Assembly (NCBI GenBank): GCA_034933305.1
Contig: JAYFNU010000031.1
Span: 1-14,004, forward strand
Source: JAYFNU01 sp034933305
GTDB lineage: Bacteria > Bacillota > Clostridia > Oscillospirales > Ruminococcaceae
DNA: 14,004 nucleotides
Direction: 5' to 3'
In this document: positions 11,885 through 14,004 of the stretch, in pieces
Layout: each line of letters starts with the position of its first letter
Numbering within the stretch: position 1 is the first letter of the stretch
The notes under the pieces: generated by a model
Seen by the model: only the letters and a program-made list of their open reading frames with translations
Told to the model about the DNA's origin: nothing
Databases searched by the model: none
Position numbers and translations under genes: made by a program

Positions 11885-12832
11885 TCAACCGTTATAGCAG
11901 CGGATGCACGACTCGACGATATCCCAGAAGCGCGGCACGTCGATGTCGACGGCGACGGCGGCATTCTCCGGCTTTCCGGACAGATGGAAAAAGTCGCAGT
12001 TCGTCCGGCCGTGCGACGGGCCGCCGCTGATGTCGATGTCGGTGTACATGGCCTGCGTGCGGATGCAGCCGGGATCGATGAGATAGGCGATGCAGGTGGG
12101 ATCGTGCAGCGGCGCCCCCTCCCAGCCGAACGTCCGCTGCTGCGCTGCGGTGAAGTACGTCATCAGGTCGACGAACAGCTCGGCCGCGCGGTTTCGGTTT
12201 TCCCCCATGCGCCGCGTGACCGACGGCAGACACAGCGCCTTGCGGGTGATGTCGAGCCCCATCATCGTGACGGGCCGCCCGCAGGTGAACACCATGTGCG
12301 CGGCTTCGGCGTCGGCGTAGATGTTGAACTCCGCGGCCGGCGTGAAGTTGCCGAGCTGGTAGCAGCCGCCCATCAGCACGATCTCCTCGATCTTCGGCAG
12401 GATGTCCGGCGCGAGGCGGATGGCCATCGCGATGTTCGACAGCGGCCCCGTCGGGACCAGCGTGACCCGGCCGCGCTCCGCGCGCAGCGTGTCGATGATA
12501 AAGTTCACGGCGTGCCGCGGATCCGCCTTCTTCGTCTGCGGCCCGAAGGTGTGCCCGTCGAGGCCCGAGCCGTCCCGGCTGCCGACCATGATCGACTCGC
12601 CGATGGGCGACGGCCGCACGATGGCCCGCTCGAGGCCGGCGCACACCGGCACGTCGATGTCGAGCCACTGGCAGATGTTCAGCGCATTGTTCGTCGTGAC
12701 GTCCAGCGGCTGATTGCCCCGGACGGTCGTCACGCCCAGCAGCTCGAGCTTCGGGTGCCGCGCGCCCATAAGAATCGCGATGGCGTCGTCGTGCCCCGGA
12801 TCGCAGTCGATGATGATTTTTCTCCTGCTCAT
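11885..12832 (-). CDS. Inosine/uridine-preferring nucleoside hydrolase
   Basis: 315 residues, close to the usual length of about 310. It cleaves the N-glycosidic bond of ribonucleosides to ribose and free base for salvage, in the cytoplasm. The calcium and ribose site is clear: DCDPGHDD (9-16, with Asp11 the expected general base), TGP (128-130), MGG (154-156), NFTPAAEFNIYADAEAA (162-178, Asn170 and Glu168) and PLHDP (241-245, His243 and Asp244). It resembles the E. coli RihA/RihB type. The exact base preference cannot be read from sequence. The ATG at 12832 has GGAGG six bases upstream. It is a single-gene unit with its own promoter and terminator, divergent from a LacI regulator whose operator-like palindrome lies at its transcription start. 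Confidence 0.95.
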   Translation of the reverse strand: MSRRKIIIDCDPGHDDAIAILMGARHPKLELLGVTTVRGNQPLDVTTNNALNICQWLDIDVPVCAGLERAIVRPSPIGESIMVGSRDGSGLDGHTFGPQTKKADPRHAVNFIIDTLRAERGRVTLVPTGPLSNIAMAIRLAPDILPKIEEIVLMGGCYQLGNFTPAAEFNIYADAEAAHMVFTCGRPVTMMGLDITRKALCLPSVTRRMGENRNRAAELFVDLMTYFTAAQQRTFGWEGAPLHDPTCIAYLIDPGCIRTQAMYTDIDISGGPSHGRTNCDFFHLSGKPENAAVAVDIDVPRFWDIVESCIRCYNG

Positions 12833-12891
12833 ACCAATCCTCCGTCTCCTTTTTCCGTTCCTGCGCGCCGAAAGGCCTGTTGCCCCTCAGC

Positions 12892-12903
12892 TTAAACGTT
12901 TAA
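12892..12903. promoter_or_regulatory. LacI-type operator palindrome TTAAACGTTTAA
   Basis: A perfect 12-bp palindrome with the central CG typical of LacI/PurR-family operators. It lies directly downstream of the nucleoside hydrolase -10 (12912-12917), over the expected start site, where a bound repressor would block transcription. It is upstream of the lacI promoter (12943-12971), so autoregulation would need looping or a different effect. Confidence 0.8.
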
Positions 12904-12911
12904 CTTATTGC

Positions 12912-12940
12912 AGGATACCACGTCTGTTTTTCATTGTCAA
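12912..12940 (-). promoter_or_regulatory. Sigma-A-type promoter of the nucleoside hydrolase
   Basis: On the minus strand TTGACA (-35, 12935-12940, perfect), 17 bp, TATCCT (-10, 12912-12917, four of six). The start would be near 12905, immediately beside the operator palindrome, giving a leader of about 70 bases. Confidence 0.82.
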
Positions 12941-12942
12941 TA

Positions 12943-12971
12943 TTTACGAAGCCATTGATTTTTGGTATGAT
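12943..12971 (+). promoter_or_regulatory. Promoter of the LacI-family regulator gene
   Basis: TTTACG (-35, 12943-12948, four of six), 17 bp, TATGAT (-10, 12966-12971, five of six), with an extended-minus-10 TGG just before. It starts two bases from the -35 of the opposite hydrolase promoter, so the two polymerase sites are back to back and may compete. Confidence 0.65.
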
Positions 12972-13024
12972 AGAAGCAGAAAAGTCGCCCGACGGAAACA
13001 GGGCGGGCGGAAAGGGGCGATGGA

Positions 13025-14004
13025 ATGCGTCCGACAATCCGGGATATCGCCGCGCGGGCGGGGACCTCCGCCGCGACGGTCTCGATGGTCCTCAGCGGAA
13101 AATCCGAGCGGATCTCGCAGCAGACGCGGGACCGCATACTGGCCATCGCCCGCGAGCTCAACTACCGTCCCAACCAGACGGCGGTCAACCTGAAGATGAA
13201 CCGGAGCCGCACGCTCGGCCTCATCGTGTCCGACATACGCAACGACTATTATGCGAGCGTCGCGCGCGGACTCGAGGACCGGTGCCGGAAGAGCGGCATG
13301 AGCATGCTGCTGTGCAACTCCGCCGATTCCTACACGCGCGAGACGGAATACATCGAGGTGCTCGACAGCAAGGGGATCGACGGCGTCGTTCTCGGCATGT
13401 CCTCGACGGGCAGCATCGAAAAGGCGAAGCGCTCCGTGGAGCTTCTGCAGCAGAAGGGCATCCCCTTCGTCCTGCTCGACCGCACCATCACCGGGCCGTC
13501 GTGCAACTCCGTCTCGACGGACGACACCGAGGGCGGCCGCCTTGCGGCGGAGCATCTTCTGTCCCTCGGGCACACCCACATCGCCGTCATCACCGGCCCC
13601 GACTATCTCGCCGGTTCCCGCCTGCGCCTGTCGGCCTTCAGCGCCCGCATGCGGGAGGCGGGGCTCCGGCCGGAGGCGGGACTTACCGTGCACAGCGACT
13701 ACAGCTACGCCGGCGGCGCGAAGGCCTGCGCGGAGCTCCTTGCGCGCGGCGGCTTTTCCGCCGTCTTCGCTTTCAACGACATGATGGCCCTCGGCGCGTG
13801 CAGCGTGCTGCGCGAGCGGGGCCTGCGCGTGCCGCAGGATGTTTCGGTCATGGGATTCGACGACATCTTCCTGTCCCGCATCGTGGACGTTCCGCTGACG
13901 ACGATCCGTCAGCCCATGTATGAGATCGGCGACAAGGCCGGGGAGATCCTGTGCGGGCTCATCGAAGGAAGGGCGGCCTCGCCCATCCTCTTCGAATATC
14001 CCCC
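13025..14004 (+). CDS. LacI-family transcriptional regulator (3' end beyond window)
   Basis: 326 codons are visible and the frame is still open at the window end. Most relatives are about 335-345 residues, so only the tail is missing. The helix-turn-helix is TIRDIAARAGTSAATVSMVL (4-23), followed by the hinge NYRPNQTAVNLKMNRSRT (46-63). Leu56 there matches the minor-groove residue of LacI. The sugar-binding domain has TLGLIVSDIRNDYYASVARG (63-82), HIAVITGPDYLAGSRLR (185-201), AVFAFNDMMALG (246-257) and VSVMGFDDI (273-281), with Asp279 and Arg199 as likely ligand contacts. It presumably senses ribose or a nucleoside and represses the divergent hydrolase. The ATG at 13025 has AAAGGGG 7 bp upstream. 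An ATG at 13020 is in another frame. Confidence 0.93.
   Translation, partial: MRPTIRDIAARAGTSAATVSMVLSGKSERISQQTRDRILAIARELNYRPNQTAVNLKMNRSRTLGLIVSDIRNDYYASVARGLEDRCRKSGMSMLLCNSADSYTRETEYIEVLDSKGIDGVVLGMSSTGSIEKAKRSVELLQQKGIPFVLLDRTITGPSCNSVSTDDTEGGRLAAEHLLSLGHTHIAVITGPDYLAGSRLRLSAFSARMREAGLRPEAGLTVHSDYSYAGGAKACAELLARGGFSAVFAFNDMMALGACSVLRERGLRVPQDVSVMGFDDIFLSRIVDVPLTTIRQPMYEIGDKAGEILCGLIEGRAASPILFEYP

Noticed and set aside
10922..12895. A 657-codon open frame on the plus strand
   Set aside because: Antisense to the ATPase, the AbrB-like gene and the nucleoside hydrolase, and it crosses a promoter and a terminator. It has no recognisable domain.

Overview
The window is GC-rich throughout, apart from short AT-rich gaps between genes. 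It carries spore-maturation genes (spmA, spmB), an AbrB-type regulator with a CxxC tail, a SpoIID-like peptidoglycan-binding protein and clostridial-type sigma/anti-sigma genes. Together these suggest a GC-rich spore-forming Firmicute of the class Clostridia, probably near Oscillospirales. The taxonomy is inferred from gene content only. I see no rRNA, tRNA, CRISPR array, transposase or phage gene. It looks like ordinary chromosome with short operons.

Layout. At the left edge there may be the last codons of a plus-strand gene and its terminator (1-61). A minus-strand block follows: a GT4 glycosyltransferase with its own promoter (84-1556), a large SpoIID-like protein with three peptidoglycan-binding modules (1641-3416), and a three-gene operon read from a strong promoter at 5003-5031. 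That operon encodes an ECF sigma factor (TTG start), a single-pass membrane anti-sigma-like protein and a membrane-anchored beta-rich protein (4942 down to 3485). Divergent from it, a plus-strand pair encodes an alanine-racemase-like enzyme with several altered active-site positions and a GNAT acetyltransferase (5087-6858). A 99-bp AT-rich gap separates this pair from the convergent spmA-spmB pair (8063 down to 6958). Divergent from spmA is a small AbrB-family regulator with a clear terminator (8129-8415).

Next comes a plus-strand pair of integral membrane proteins, DUF5058 plus a partner of unknown function (8509-9916), with a near-consensus promoter in front. A hairpin at 9947-9979 separates it from a convergent minus-strand operon of AbrB-like regulator, ABC ATPase and ABC-2 permease (11748 down to 10038). 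That operon has a TTGACA/TATACT promoter and repeated GTATGA/TCATAC half-sites in its leader. The right end holds a nucleoside hydrolase (minus) and a divergent LacI-family regulator (plus, cut by the window end). Their promoters are back to back, and a perfect TTAAACGTTTAA palindrome lies just downstream of the hydrolase -10 box.

Themes. Gene pairs are tightly packed: four of the five minus-strand junctions and the racemase/GNAT junction are ATGA or similar short overlaps, implying translational coupling. Three regulatory modules can be read from the DNA itself: LacI with the nucleoside hydrolase, the AbrB-like protein with the ABC exporter, and the sigma/anti-sigma operon. The least understood parts are the DUF5058 pair, the unusual racemase paired with GNAT, and the envelope proteins next to the sigma operon.
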